Origin: Buxus sempervirens
Taxonomy: Eukaryota > Streptophyta > Magnoliopsida > Buxales > Buxaceae
Assembly (NCBI GenBank): GCA_947561395.2
Contig: OX387182.1
Location: 39,921,949 to 39,985,948 of the forward strand
Length of the DNA stretch: 64,000 bases
Direction of reading: 5' to 3'
The stretch's first letter is position 1, and each line of letters starts with the position of its first letter. Made by a program: the position numbers and the translations under genes. This document shows, piece after piece, positions 1-12,149 of this stretch. The notes under the pieces were generated by a model. That model worked only from the letters and a program-made list of their open reading frames with translations, was not told where the DNA came from and searched no databases.

Positions 1-3000
1 GGGGCAGCTGTTCAAGCCACAGATCATGCAGGTTCTCTGAACTGAAACTCCTTCCCATAACCCCCATGGCTCACACCCTTTTCACTTTCTTTTTGCCAAC
101 AACATCCCACCATCTCTTCTCTACTTCAGTTATTCGACAACTGAAGTTAGAGATCTCACAAATCATCCTCAGTAGAGTTCAGAAGACAACTGTATAATTG
201 GTTCATCAGCTTAGACTTCTTATTGGTGTTCAACCTACTGCAGCCTTGGTGGTGGATGTGGAGGTGGTTGTGTTCTGGTTGCTTTGGGTAGAAGCTCTGA
301 CTAGGCTGAATGTTGCAAGTTTCAGCCCAAAGCTTTCCACAGAGCAAAAGCAACAGCTTATTATAAAGTCATTATTTGTATAACTTTAAAAATTACTTAA
401 AGGGGAAAAAAATAACTGGCTGATGTTATACAGGAAATACTTCTATGCATAATTGCACAATCATGAATTGGTCCTTAATAAACTGAAGGATTGTCCACAT
501 CACCAAGCGATACAGTACAACTAGGGTGAACATCTGAATTGGCACCCTTCCACAGGGCAGAAAACCCATGTTTCACCAAGAAACTAAACCTGGATAGACT
601 GACAAAGAATCCTTTTACTTTTCACCATTGATTTTGGCTCATAGTAATAGTCTCTCCTTTTAAATACAGTTTACCTACCTAAGCTTGATCCCATTTGTTC
701 TAGTAAAAATATAAGACCAAGTGCAAACAACAGATGAACAAGCAAGTATATGTGGATAATTATTAAGAAACAAAAATGGAAACACATATTTCTATCTAAT
801 TTGTAAAACATGGCCCAACAGCATTCTCACCTTAGCCTCAACAGGTGGCATTACAGAGAATGTATTCAGGGATCTTTTATTATCATCATCAGAAGAACAA
901 TTGGAGCACAAAAAATGATCCAATTTTTTTGCTTCTTCAATAGTCTTCCCATCAAATTCCTCACATCATTAAAAGATGATAAATGTCAATTTATCTTGAT
1001 GAATAACATCACATATCATTTTAATGTAAATATATTATTTCTGGCCCTTCCCCTGTGTAGCAATTTAGTGTCACTGTCTTAAGAACTTTGAAGTGTTTTT
1101 TACTTCATTGCTTACACATGATAAGTGCCATTGGCTTTCAAATGTTGCAACTTTTTCATTTTCTTGGGGGTACTGATGATAGAAAGTTAATTTGAAATCT
1201 CATAAAAGCTTGCTCCTGTTGATGCAGATTTACACAAGAACATGTTGTATTGAATACATTTATAGTTTACACAAACCATGTATTCACACAAACTTTTGTT
1301 GAGGTACCAACATACGGGAAGGGCACTTCAGAAACATTGAGTTGGGTATCAAACATTGCAAATAATTTTGACATTCAGCAATGTCTACAACAGTGTATTT
1401 TGGAATGAGCTGCTGCATCTCAAGCTGGGAACAGGGCTGAGACATATTGAAATCTGTTTAGGGTCAGATATTCAGACTGTGGCCTTATAAATAAGTTTTA
1501 AAACTACGGTCATTAAATTGGAAAAGGCAGAAAATGGAAAATGGACAAACCTGAAAAAAATTGTTTTGTATAAATTCATTATAAACAAGTGAAACCTATA
1601 CAATAATGGCTCTTTTTATTGATTAAACATATGCATATGAGTATGAAAAAGTATGTCTTGGTTAGCCAAAGTGCACAATCTACTGGTTACCTGTTTTCCT
1701 ATTCTGACCTTATATTCCTGGACAGTTACAACAATGCTGGTTGAGGAAGTTAGTGGTTCTGATGAGTAAAGAATGAAAGATGTGGCAAAGAGACACTAAT
1801 TCGATAAATGAAGAAAAATGAAACATGAGGCAGATAAACCAATTAGCTAAATGAGGAGCCTTCAATGTTGTAGATACGAAGGATTCTATTCCTGTTTTGT
1901 CATGCTTAGGTTTCCTGTATTGAGTTTATATTTACTGGTGACATATACTAGGAAACCTGGTTCAACATAGATTACATACATGAAAGATGATTTGGCATAC
2001 CCCACTTTACATACTAAATTTCACTTTTCAATACAATTTTTGACACATGGCCGAAGGTATACTATTCATTTTAATTTTCTCTTGTACATAAAATATTGGG
2101 AATTTGACAGATGCTATTATGTGTGACAAAGTTCTTGCAAATTTATTTAATGCTTTTTATTTACCTTGTATAAACTTTGGTTCCAAGTTCCAAGTCACGA
2201 GGTTGCCACATGTTGCATATGCCAGTTGGACTGCTAACTATTAATTTTTGTTTTATCTGAGATATTCTTCTTATTTTGGGTTACCACTTACCACTTCATA
2301 ATTTCACATCACTTACCACTTCCCCCAGCCACCCACTTCTTCCTCTTTCAGCCTGGATTCTTCTCCACTATGGCCATCCAATATCCAATTTTCTTATGTC
2401 CCTATTTAATGATTTTAATCCATCTTGAACTCCATCTTTTATCTATCTTCTAGATGGAAGTAACAATGTAAACTAAGATTGCATTTTTCTTGTCCCCAGT
2501 TAAACGCACAAGAACTCTACTCTAATACAAATAAAAGCCCATCATATACAAGACCTAATGCCAATATCCATCTGGAGCTTCATAATCAGCAGTGGAGATC
2601 CAAGAGGTTGACTCATCCACTTCAATCAGCTCCAACAAGACAGACAACTAATATCTCTCTCCTTTTATACAGAAATATGCACTGGGACAAGCCTTCACCA
2701 CTAAACGCTCATAATATGCCACATTGGTAGGGCAAAGGCTCCTTTTATGCCCCACCTTGAGAGTGAATTGTAGATTAGTGAAAATGCATATCAGGATTCA
2801 CGACAATCATAGGTTCTGGAAAGAGTAAAAAAGAGGAGGTAAAATCATGTGCCATGGCCAAGCTGATGAACAACCATCTAGTTTTCTCAAGGTGAGTAGC
2901 TTTAACTAATTATGGAGCTTCAAATCTAGAAGAAGAATAAAATCAATAATGAAGATGAAAGAAGACCTGTGAGAGTGCTCCCAAAGAAAATCAGCATTTG

Positions 3001-5640
3001 AAAATTGAGATAGCATCAGCCACACAATAATTTCCAGCCAATGTTGTGAACATATGAATGGAACAACCCCCTAAATATGCTAAATGGTGCGATAGGTGGC
3101 ATTTCTTGTCAAAAGCTCCGTAAAATCAGAAGACGAAAATTGATTTCATCTTATAATAAGATCAATAGAAACCCTTTAAGGTGCTTCACCTATAGAAACC
3201 CAAAAGCAAGAGGATAATAACAAGTTTAACATAAAGATCCCCTACATACTATAAGCTCTGGGTTTATCCTTCAAAATTCATGTCAAAAATATGCTTGTAC
3301 ACATCTTTAACAAGAAAATAAATGTTTAAGCCATTTTTCAGTGCTCGGCATTCTTATCTACGATACTGACATCTTGGAGAAGACAATAGGATGAATTCAC
3401 AAAAGAAACATGATTACCAATCAACTGAAGCATTTCAAGCCTTCTTTTTTCAAAGATTTTGTGAACTGTTTCAGCATAGATACTTCAGAAATTGGAGAAA
3501 CACAGCAGAAACTGTAGAACAGCTCAGTTAGCCATTCAAATCCTCAGTTTAATGAGCAAGAAAAGGTCCTGTATGATATTGCCCACTTGCAATGGCAAGA
3601 GTCACAAAGTAAAGTAGAGCCACAAGCAAGAGAAAGAACCTAAAAGTCAGCAAAAAACCACACAATCCTCAGAGCAAGAGTAACTCTAGAGCATTTGTAT
3701 TTTGTAGCAGAAATAAGCTAACACATTGTATTTTATGAATACAGCATTTATATATTTCTGTTATACCATATTACAAATATCAATAAGATAATTGCCCACT
3801 CATGAACAATGATGAGTAGAGTGAAGGATGAGCAAGGTGAAGATTGGGTAAGGGCCAACTGACCAGAAAACATGTGAGATTAAGTTGAAGTATGTGGGAT
3901 AAAAAGCAAGCCCTGCAGGGGAAGAGAGAGATAGGTGGGGAGAGAAATACAGGCACTTGGATTGAGAGTGAAAAGAAAAAATAAATAATAAACAGGATAC
4001 TACTTCTAGAAATAACAAAGATTTTGGTTAAGGGAACATGAGAACACCACTAAAATATCAAATGCATGTTATCAGTAAAGGATCCACATACTGATGTGGA
4101 TTCCATGCTCAATCTGCCAAAGCACAGAATTGTGAGAGAATGGCACCCCACCACACAGATTCAATGACTGAAATCAACGCTAAACTATTGTCAAATATTG
4201 TTGGGTTTACTTTTTCTGTTCCCTGATTTTTGGGTGCACTTTTCATGATTCTTTTAAGTGATATCATGTCTCTCCTATACCCTTTTTTTCCTTTACTTTA
4301 ACATATATTTTCACTATCTCTCAAAGAACAAAAAAAAAGAAAAACTTTTGTCAACTAAATCAGTCTAACTTAAAAGGAGCCCAACAAAAGACATTGCACA
4401 GAAACATAAGTTGCCCGACTAATTTAGCCTTCCATCTATGATTCAAATCCTATTTCCAATTTCCCATAAAATGAAGGTTTTTGAGCACTCATTGCACATC
4501 CTCCTGGGTTTCTTTCGATCCAAGTCCAAGGAAAGTTCACCTACACAACTTGGCTGAGTGTTAACTGGCTCATTACCACCGGATGGCTAACATGGTCAAC
4601 CAAGCCATCCAGTACAGGACACATGGATGGTGTCTCAACCCCATCAGCTCCATAGCATACCATGCATTACGCTCTTTACCAAGAAGGTTGTGTACCTTTC
4701 GCACCTAAACATGCTAGACATCTAGTATAAGCATTAGTCAAGATTTCAACGCCACACTAAAAGGTCAAACAGGCCATATAAAATTACATAACTATTTTTC
4801 AAGAGTTATAATACATATCAAAATATTTTCTCTCTTGGCAATTTCTCAACCAGAAAAGAACAGAATGATTGACTGACATCCTCTAACGTAAGCATGCCTC
4901 AATAGTTATACCATATTAACTTGACAAGCCAGCAACTGGTACTTCTATATTCCACAAACCCTAATCCATGACTGAAAAGGAGAGGAAGAAAATAAACATC
5001 ATCATCAAATCCATAAAAATAAGTTCTTACAAAATACCTAAGTATCACTTTAGGATTCCCAGAAGCAGGATTTCAGAAAATTCTGAACCAATTCTTGAAA
5101 ACGTAAATTTTTTTTGCCAAATTATTAACTCCCAAATAAATTAGGATCAGGTCCTTCAATGTTGTATAAGCCAAAAAATGTTCATAATTTTTGTAGATAT
5201 AAACAAAATACACCACTATGGTTTATCAATAATTAGAATAATAAAAAATATATATTTGTATATCATGACAAATCCTCAATGAGACTTAACTGGTGCAAAA
5301 GGATCTTCCAAGTACTCCAATAACATCAAATTTCAATATAATTTAAGAACTAAAAAAATCCTACATCTCCTAACAGACAAACAATATAGATAAATACAAT
5401 TAAATCTATTTCTGCACCACCATGCATTATCAAGTCAATAGAAAGATAACAAACTGGATACTGCACTAAAATGTAAAAGCAATAAGAAATTGAAAGTTAC
5501 AGATGGAATGGAAAACCAAATAAAATTAAGAGATAACCATCTAGACTGAATGCCTGTGGTCAGGAATTTATTCACAACAACAACAAAAAAAAAACATGGA
5601 AGTGCTCCAACAAAACACACAAACCTCATTAAAACGTGTT
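1..5640. other. No recognisable gene
   Basis: AT-rich sequence with only short open frames on both strands and no protein family I recognise. It may be intron or intergenic DNA, or the interior of the CACTA element whose end lies at 6383. I looked for the opposite CACTA terminus (CACTACAAAACTGC) and did not find it here, so the element may begin outside the window. The minus strand at about 5640-5730 (pyrimidine-rich, with ACCCTAG) resembles a plant 5' leader, but no coding exon can be joined to it. Confidence 0.4.
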
Positions 5641-5860
5641 TGATCGACGGCGCCAAGGGTCACCGGTGACAGAACGGAAACAGCTGCAAACAGAAGAAGA
5701 AAGGGAAGAACCAAGCTAGGGTTCTGCTCGTGTTGATCGTGCTTGAGGTGGATTTATACGAACGCGCGATGATAAGGAATGAAACGTGCGTTGCAGTGAT
5801 TCGATCGAAATCTGAAGAAGTCGAAATCGAACCCTATCTAAAGGAATCCAAAACGGTGAA

Positions 5861-5955
5861 AGTGGCGAAAGTGGAGAAAGTTGAGAAAGTGGGGATGGAA
5901 GGAAACCGAAAGTGGAGAAAGTGGGGATGGAAGGAAACCGAAAGTGGGATTGTAG
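5861..5955. repeat. Short tandem duplication
   Basis: A segment of roughly 36 bp built from GAAAGTGGAGAAAGTGGGGA and GGAAGGAAACC is repeated in tandem, preceded by shorter GAAAGTGG steps. It creates accidental open frames on both strands. I see no function. Confidence 0.6.
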
Positions 5956-6060
5956 GAAAGCGACAGGAGAAATTGGGGATCGCGCAGGGAAAGATGAGGT
6001 TGAGAAAATGGGGATCGCGCAGGCAAGGGAAAGGTGAAATCGATCGGGGTTTACATAACA

Positions 6061-6383
6061 GATTAGCGGCGGTAAGCTCTTACCGCCGCAATATAACATA
6101 TGTTAACGGCGGTGAATATACGCGTGATTCTATAGCGGCGGTTACATTTTACCGCCGCTATTGATTCAACGGCGGCAATATACCGCCGTAATTTAGTATC
6201 ATTTATTAGCGGCGGTAATATACCGCCGCTATACTTTATTTTAACGGCGGTAAAATCTTACCGCCTCTAATCATGCTGTTTCAGCGGCACAAACGCTATC
6301 ACCGCCGTTAATGTTGGTATTAGCGGCGGTATTTTGATACCGCCGCTAAAACGCCGACGCTAATTCTTTGCAGTTTTGTAGTG
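6061..6383 (-). mobile_element. CACTA (En/Spm) transposon terminus with subterminal hairpins
   Basis: Read on the minus strand, position 6383 starts with CACTACAAAACTGC, the classic terminus of plant CACTA elements. Behind it, to 6061, lie about eight imperfect palindromes of the form AGCGGCGGTA...TACCGCCGCT separated by short AT spacers. Subterminal repeats of this kind are where CACTA transposases bind in known elements. The element extends leftward. Its other end, its transposase and the second copy of the expected 3-bp TSD (candidate copy atg, 6384-6386) were not found. Confidence 0.85.
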
Positions 6384-6385
6384 AT

Positions 6386-6622
6386 GATAGGAGGGTCAGA
6401 TTGGCATCATTTCTGTTTGAGGGGGAGGTAGCTCATTGGTGGAGAGCTATGAAGAGATAGGACCCTCAAGCAGTTCACATGACATTGGATAGATTTTTTG
6501 AGTAGTACATCTCTAACAAGGTTCACTTACAGAAGGAGCAAGAGTTCATGGACATCTCTTAGTGGGGTCAGACACTGGCTCAATACGAGGCATGATTTGC
6601 TGAGTTGTCGAGATTTTTCATC
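6386..6622 (+). pseudogene. Fossil Ty3-gypsy gag fragment
   Basis: In the frame starting at 6386 the translation reads RVRLASFLFEGEVAHWWRAM, followed by a region resembling F..Y.......E...L.QG..L.QYEA.FA.LSR of gypsy capsid proteins. Four in-frame stops (three TAG, one TGA) show it is dead. It begins exactly where the CACTA element ends, so that transposon probably inserted into this gag. No pol sequence follows. Confidence 0.75.
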
Positions 6623-6742
6623 ATTTTTTTTTTACTTTTTTATTCCTTAGAAAATACATTAAACGTGGAGAACACTGCAATTATAAGAAGAAACAATTGA
6701 CATTAAACAATAATACGTTGATTATTGTATGTCAATATCACT
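6623..6742. other. Spacer downstream of the O-methyltransferase
   Basis: AT-rich spacer between the gag fossil and the duplicated 3' end of the methyltransferase gene, with a run of T near 6626. Nothing else is visible. Confidence 0.5.
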
Positions 6743-7046
6743 TGATATTGTAGCTTACAAATAACACAAACAATTAACTACATGGACATCATTTTAGAAA
6801 CTCCATGACCCAGTAGTTATAAGCACGAAACACAACTTGGAATTCAGCAAATCCAACACCCTTGGCCAAGGCCTCAAATTCTTCCTGATTTATTAATTGA
6901 TATTATAGCTTATAAATAACATAAAAAATTAACTACTTGGACATCATTTCAGAAACTCCATGACCCAGCAGTTATAAGCACAAGACACAACTTGGACTTC
7001 AGCAAATCCAGCACCCTTGGCCAGGGCCTCAAGTTCTTCCTGATTT
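6743..7046 (-). repeat. 155-bp direct duplication of the OMT 3' end
   Basis: Units 6743-6891 and 6898-7046 are about 90% alike at a spacing of 155 bp. Each holds the last 30-odd codons of the methyltransferase, its stop and about 45 bp of 3' flank. The right-hand unit belongs to the gene; the left-hand unit is an extra, drifted copy lying in its 3' UTR or downstream. Breakpoints are at the sequence CTTCCTGATTT. Confidence 0.85.
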
Positions 7047-8558
7047 CTTTCTTTTCCTCCTGGAGTATCAGCTAACATAATATTGTCAAACTCAAAAGCC
7101 ACTTTAGATGCAGTACTGGTTTCAGGTTTTACTGGAAGGATTGATTCAACCACAATCATCTTTCCAGTTTCAAGCAATGCCTTATAACAATTCTTCAACA
7201 ATGTTAAGCAGCGTTCATCAGTCCAATCGTGCAATATCCACTGGAAATACAATAATACCACAATGTAACAACTAATCTTTCAAATAAAAACGACTGTCCA
7301 AGGACGAACAGTTCAAGGGATATAATCAAACATACCTTCATAAAAATGGCATCTGCAGATGGAATACTGACAAACATATCTCCACTAACATATTCAATAC
7401 CTGCATCAGAACTTATTGTTACTCTCAATAATCAAAGCATAACATTAGTTTTACAATAGACTAGGGGACTGCACATGCTACGTGCGTAGTAAATTACAGA
7501 ACACCTAATTTGTTTTGTGGGCCCACTCAGAAAAAGCTCCACGTTCAAAGCAAGAGTCTAAATCGCGGTTTTAGTTATGCTGATATGGCATAATGAATCG
7601 GTAAAATAGAAAAAACCTGAGGGATTATGTGGGTATAGATTATCAAGCCGGAATCTTGGCAGTTCCCTTTATATATTTATATATTAGTATAGATGACCCT
7701 TCTACTCTATTATAACGAGCTGGAACCTGATGATCACTACCTGTATACTTTGGGGCTTCTTGGATCACATGAGGTAAGTCGAAGTTGATGCCCTTGATGG
7801 TGGGGTATTTGGAGATTATCATGTTTAATGCAATGCCGATGCCCCCAGCGACATCAACCAGTGAGTTCAAGCCTTCAAACCCACGGTACACCTCAAGAAT
7901 TTTCTTCATGACTATAGATGTGTGAGCAGACATTGCAGTGTTGAAGACATTGTTGAATCTTGGGTCTTTGCCTTGCCGCTCAAATGCAGTCGTTCCACAA
8001 GCCTTGTTAAATGGAAGTACCCCTTCAAGAACGGCATCTTTCAAGTAGTGCCTATAGAAAACACGAATGTGGGATAACAATTAAAAAAAAAAGGCAGAAG
8101 AAATTAATTAAACATGTATGAAACTTCTTCCTTGTTAATTACCTGCTCTCAATCATCGCGTTCTGCTGACTCAAGTGTAACAATGGAGTCATGGAAACTC
8201 CATCGTCACCTTCAACAAAGAATTTACCAATGGGTGTGAGCCCATATTGCTTCTCCACTCGGCCGTCTTCGAGGGTGCACAAAGTGCAACTTAGAATAGA
8301 GTGACTTGCTAGGAGAGACAGGAGACGATCAAGCATTACAGGTGCATCTCGGTTCTGTGTGGGGAGGTAAGACACAATCTCTGCTGATGACAGATGAGCT
8401 CCAGTTCCACCTTCAGCAATGATCTTAAGCACATCAAGCTGAATGGCTGCGTTCAAGACGACTTGTACCATTGATGCGGTCGTTAATTGCAGGGCAGATA
8501 GATAAGCTTCATCATCCTCCTGGTTCGTGTTCTAGACTTGCTTGTTGGCTAAAACCAT
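6944..8558 (-). CDS. COMT-like O-methyltransferase, 4 exons, premature TAG
   Basis: SAM-dependent plant O-methyltransferase of the caffeic acid/flavonoid (class II) type, expected in the cytosol methylating phenolic hydroxyls. Exons on the minus strand are 8558-8143, 8051-7741, 7400-7336 and 7240-6944. All junctions are GT-AG with phases 2, 1 and 0, giving 362 codons, close to the usual 365. The N-terminal dimerisation part is followed by the SAM motif LVDVAGGIG (family consensus LVDVGGGTG, so one Gly is Ala), the GDMF motif, the catalytic-base region LHDWTDERC, and the C-terminal [14 protein letters not shown]. The start at 8558 fits family length, but codon 9 (8534-8532) is TAG. The next in-frame ATG is at 8471 and would lose 29 residues. 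A TATA box lies at 8651-8660. It is either a young pseudogene or expressed from the internal ATG. Substrate cannot be told. Confidence 0.88.
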
Positions 8559-8650
8559 GTTTGCTAGTGATATTGAATGAGGTTGACAACCTTGAATCCG
8601 GTGCTATCTTCTTCTTCTTTTTTCCCCTATTCCTCAACGTGTGCTCTCCC

Positions 8651-8660
8651 CTATATATAG
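8651..8660 (-). promoter_or_regulatory. TATA box of the O-methyltransferase
   Basis: CTATATATAG on the minus strand, about 92 bp upstream of the ATG at 8558, which is normal TATA-to-ATG spacing for a plant gene with a short leader. Confidence 0.6.
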
Positions 8661-8666
8661 TTGCAC

Positions 8667-9605
8667 AAAAGCCTCCCCTTTGTTGGCCGGGTCGACCAAT
8701 TTTTAGGTGGGATGGTCAACAATTCATTTAATTGGCAAATTTGTTTTGTGCCAATTTGTTATATTGAAAATTGGCTTTCTTTTATTTTTGAAAAGTAGGT
8801 ATATAAACCTAACCACTTTGGCTTGAGAAAGAGGTTTGTATATTTGTGTGTGAGAAGTGGCCATGTAGCAAATGTAGCACGTGCACAAGTGGTACCAATG
8901 TGGCATTTTTTAAATTTCAAACCATATTAGTGTCTTGAGCTAATTAACCTAGACTCTTTTGGGTTTTGTTTTACTTTACAGATTGGGTTTGTAAACATTC
9001 GTTTTGAAATTCAGTTTTAATATTACTAAATTGAATTTTATTGGTTTCGCCTGGGAGTAAAGCCAAGATTAAAATGGACGTAATCAAAGTCCAACCCCAT
9101 TTCATATATTTTCATAACCGAGCTACTAAACACCAATTCAAATCAAAACTTACAAACGTCGATGATATATGATGTAAATTGTCTGTTATATATATAATCT
9201 ATAATTATAAAAGATTCGATCGTACGTATGTGTCTGTTTATGGATTTTATGTCAAAGCTTGCCTTTACAAGAAAGAGAAATGACAAAACCTTTTAAACAA
9301 GAATAGGTGCCTTGAAGGGTTTTTTCAAACAAGAAAAAACCTTTTATATTTTCAAAAGCGAAAAACCCTACAACCGGTACCGTTTGTTGCCACATGTGGC
9401 TGCATCTCAACCAATTAAGCTGCTATAAATGTTGGCAGAAGATTGCAAACCTGGGTAGAAGGCACGTGGAGCATATATGTTGGAGCACTGTGTCTTGTCA
9501 GGATGGGAAAATGCACTTACATATTGCCATTTATACACAGACATGTACACTTGTAAAACTTTGGCCCAATACACATAGATGCGCAACTATTACACAATCT
9601 CGAAT
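8667..9605. other. Upstream region of the O-methyltransferase
   Basis: AT-rich promoter-side sequence. ACGTG-type cores are present (for example near 8878 and 9463), but these are common by chance. I see no gene. Confidence 0.4.
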
Positions 9606-9670
9606 TAGGGATAGCAATGAGGCGGGCTAATGGACAACCTTGCCACCACCTTGCCCCTAATGGTTAGGGT
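9606..9670. mobile_element. Possible degraded hAT terminus
   Basis: TAGGGATAGCAATGAGGCGG resembles the common plant hAT-type end TAGGGATGGCAATGGGGCGG. No partner terminus or 8-bp TSD was identified, so this is only a resemblance. Confidence 0.3.
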
Positions 9671-9786
9671 TTGGTATGGCATAATCAGATGGTTAGGTTT
9701 TAGGTCAACCTACCTTGAACCCGATTATAATTTATTAAGTTATTTATATCACATATAAGAATACATATTTTATAAATGAATATATT

Positions 9787-9789
<3 letters not shown>

Positions 9790-9837
<48 letters not shown>
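9790..9837. repeat. (TA)n microsatellite
   Basis: About 24 uninterrupted TA dinucleotides. Confidence 0.95.
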
Positions 9838-9839
<2 letters not shown>

Positions 9840-10719
9840 TAAAGCAGAGTCCTGAAACACCACATTTTCTTTCCTCCATGTGGACATCTCCTTTTTTCTC
9901 AAATGGCCATTTCAGGCCCCGCATTAAAATATTTATTTAAAATCAATAATTTCTTAAAATATATATTACCAAAAAATAAAATTGCAATAAAACAAAAACA
10001 ACATAAACGTTACCAAAAAAATATCATATCTTAGTAAAAGCAATAAAGGTAAAAAAAAAAACCTTAGAAGTAAGAAAAAATGAAAAACAAGATAGATTTT
10101 ATTTAAAAAAAATACCTTTCTAAGAAAATAGGAAAGCAACCCCAGAAATAAGGAAAACAATATGATAAAGATAAAAATATAGGAACAATATATTGAATAT
10201 GAAAAAAATATATATAGGAAAGAAAGATATAGGAAACTTAGAAAAAGAAATATAAAAAAAATAATAAAGAAAAATATGGTTTTTAACAATAAAGATATAA
10301 GAACAATATTGGGATAAGCCTTAAGTAGGTAATATTGTTGTATTTACTTGATAATAACAGCTATTAAATAATTTAGTAATATTTTATCTTAAAAAAACCA
10401 TGCTTAGCACACATAAAGCATATCATTAAATAATTTAAAATAACATCTTAGTAAATAATTTAAATATTTGTCCTAATTCGTTATAACAGCTTTCCACGTT
10501 GCTATTTTCTAAAACATAATAACTTATCTAATATGATATTTCTAAAACATAAATAGAATTATGATATTTAATTAGGAATATAAAACCTAATTAGAGATAT
10601 GATATAGAAATGGTATATTTCTTAACCATTAGAAATATATCTAATATTTAGAAATATTTTAGTGTACTCTTAGTAATAGGCATATTTTAATGAAACTAAA
10701 AAAATCTTAAATATGCGAA
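9838..10719. other. AT-rich spacer, no gene
   Basis: Very AT-rich, with homopolymer and TATA-rich runs. The open frames here are low-complexity (Phe/Leu/Ile-rich) and not credible. Confidence 0.5.
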
Positions 10720-11282
10720 TAGAGTTGGCAACGAGCCAGGTTGGGTCGGGTCATAATTGGGCTGGAATTAATCGGGTCGGTTCGGGTTGAACCTGATTAG
10801 TGGTGGGTTACAAAAATGCCAAACCGAACCCAACCCGTCACTAAACGAGTTCAACCCGCACAACCTGATTATTTATTATTTATTTTTTTTTTGCAAAAAA
10901 ATAATAAATAAGTTAAAGGCCTCCAATTATTAAACCTTTGGGCTTTCATAGGTTCGGTTTTCCCAAATACATCAAAGGATTTTGAAAAAGGGCGTACATT
11001 TTACAAACTTGTACTTCTGTAACTTTCTCAAGAAATTCAATTTAAACCACCACAACTGATTCTATTGCATCAAATTAAACTACTACCACTACCAAAAAAA
11101 AAAATTAAACTACTACTACCAAAAGCAACAACCATTACAGTGACCATCTTCAACAATGACACAAACACCACCCATCACAGGCAACAAAACCACAAACACA
11201 AAGCACCACTGCTGAATCACATACACCAATATCTTCATGTGTGCAATTGGGTTTAGTACCACCACCATCTCTGACAAAATTT

Positions 11283-11512
11283 TTACTTAACAGCATTCTC
11301 TATTGGGGAACCGAGACAGGCCTCTACAATCTCACGCATCTTCACAAGAACCATTGAAGAGATTTCCTCTGCAGCAAACTGCTTCTCTTCACCCTTATAG
11401 TTGACAATAATGGGCTTGTCACCAAGACCAGCAATGACCTTGAAGGACCAGTGCTTGATGTCGCTCTGGACAGATGTATCGCTAAATCTCCTACCAATCA
11501 GACGCTTCGCAT
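11283..11512 (-). pseudogene. HSP70 exon-2 fragment
   Basis: The minus strand from 11512 encodes [12 protein letters not shown], then [31 protein letters not shown] and [16 protein letters not shown]. This is the early nucleotide-binding domain of cytosolic HSP70/HSC70. It starts directly after an intron acceptor (tttcgtag) at the position where plant HSC70 genes carry intron 1 (split Asp codon). It stops at a TAA (11285-11283) after about 75 codons of some 650, so it is a fragment. The upstream 190 bp look like the matching intron, meaning a genomic piece was captured rather than cDNA. Confidence 0.88.
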
Positions 11513-11702
11513 CTACGAAACAACACAGAGAGACAATTAAGATAAGGGCAAGCCACTAAGATAAGCACACAAACAAAAATTAGATCACCCGAGAAACTAC
11601 ACAATCGAACCTCTTATTTCTAACCCCCCAAAATATAGAGAATATAGAACATAAACCCTAGCCGGGGAATCAGGGGATGAAGGATCGAGTAACTTGGCAT
11701 CC

Positions 11703-11963
11703 TCAAAAACCAATAATAATAATAAAACAAAATAGAAGTATAGGGAAGAGAGAGAGAGAGGGAGAGAAACAGAATGAAAGTGCCTCGACGATCCACCACT
11801 GCAGATTCCTTGCTAAGGCAAAACTATTATCGTTGTGATACAAAGAAAACGACTTATAGAGGCAGGATCCAACAATCATAGAACAATGAAGTTCAAGATT
11901 TAGAAAACTCGAGCCAAAGCTCACTTGACAGTTGAAAATCACACGAAAGCCACGATATAACAA
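11703..11963 (-). other. Unidentified segment between captured fragments
   Basis: An 86-codon open frame with a hydrophobic C-terminus that I do not recognise. It may be intron or a third captured fragment. A CT/GA-rich run lies near 11745-11768. Confidence 0.3.
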
Positions 11964-11990
11964 TTAACCCAAAATCTTTTTGCCGGCTCT

Positions 11991-12149
11991 AGTTCCGACC
12001 CCTCCATCTCCTTCCACAACCTCTAGCTTTTGAACGATGTTTGGAAGCAAAACAAGAAGGAGCTTCCCTAGTTTGATGCTTCCATAGACCTCCCATAGCG
12101 TGTTTGCATCCACACAAACCTCAACATCTGCAGAAGTTTGTCCCTTCAT
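11991..12149 (-). pseudogene. PR10 / norcoclaurine-synthase-like exon-1 fragment
   Basis: Fifty-three codons from the ATG at 12149 show the Bet v 1/PR10 start: alternating hydrophobic strand, LWEVYGS, LLPNIVQKLEVVEG and DGGVGT. These match exon 1 of S-norcoclaurine-synthase-like PR10 proteins. Homology ends after GVGT, near where exon 1 ends in the family, and the frame closes after a few unrelated codons at 11964. The open frame upstream to 12251 is not part of the family. An enzymatic role is not implied, as most NCS-like PR10 proteins have other ligands. Confidence 0.7.

Noticed and set aside
156-353. 65-codon minus-strand frame near the left edge
   Set aside because: Could be the end of an exon of a gene outside the window, but no family was recognised and there is no second exon to support it.
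4050-4062. CACTAAAAT as the other CACTA end
   Set aside because: Does not continue with the CAAAACTGC terminus and lacks GGCGGTA hairpins.
5730-6164. 144-codon plus-strand frame
   Set aside because: Lys/Glu-rich product of the tandem GAAAGTGG repeats running into CACTA hairpins; no homology recognised.
9966-10289. 107-codon minus-strand frame
   Set aside because: Phe/Leu/Ile low-complexity translation of A/T-rich DNA.
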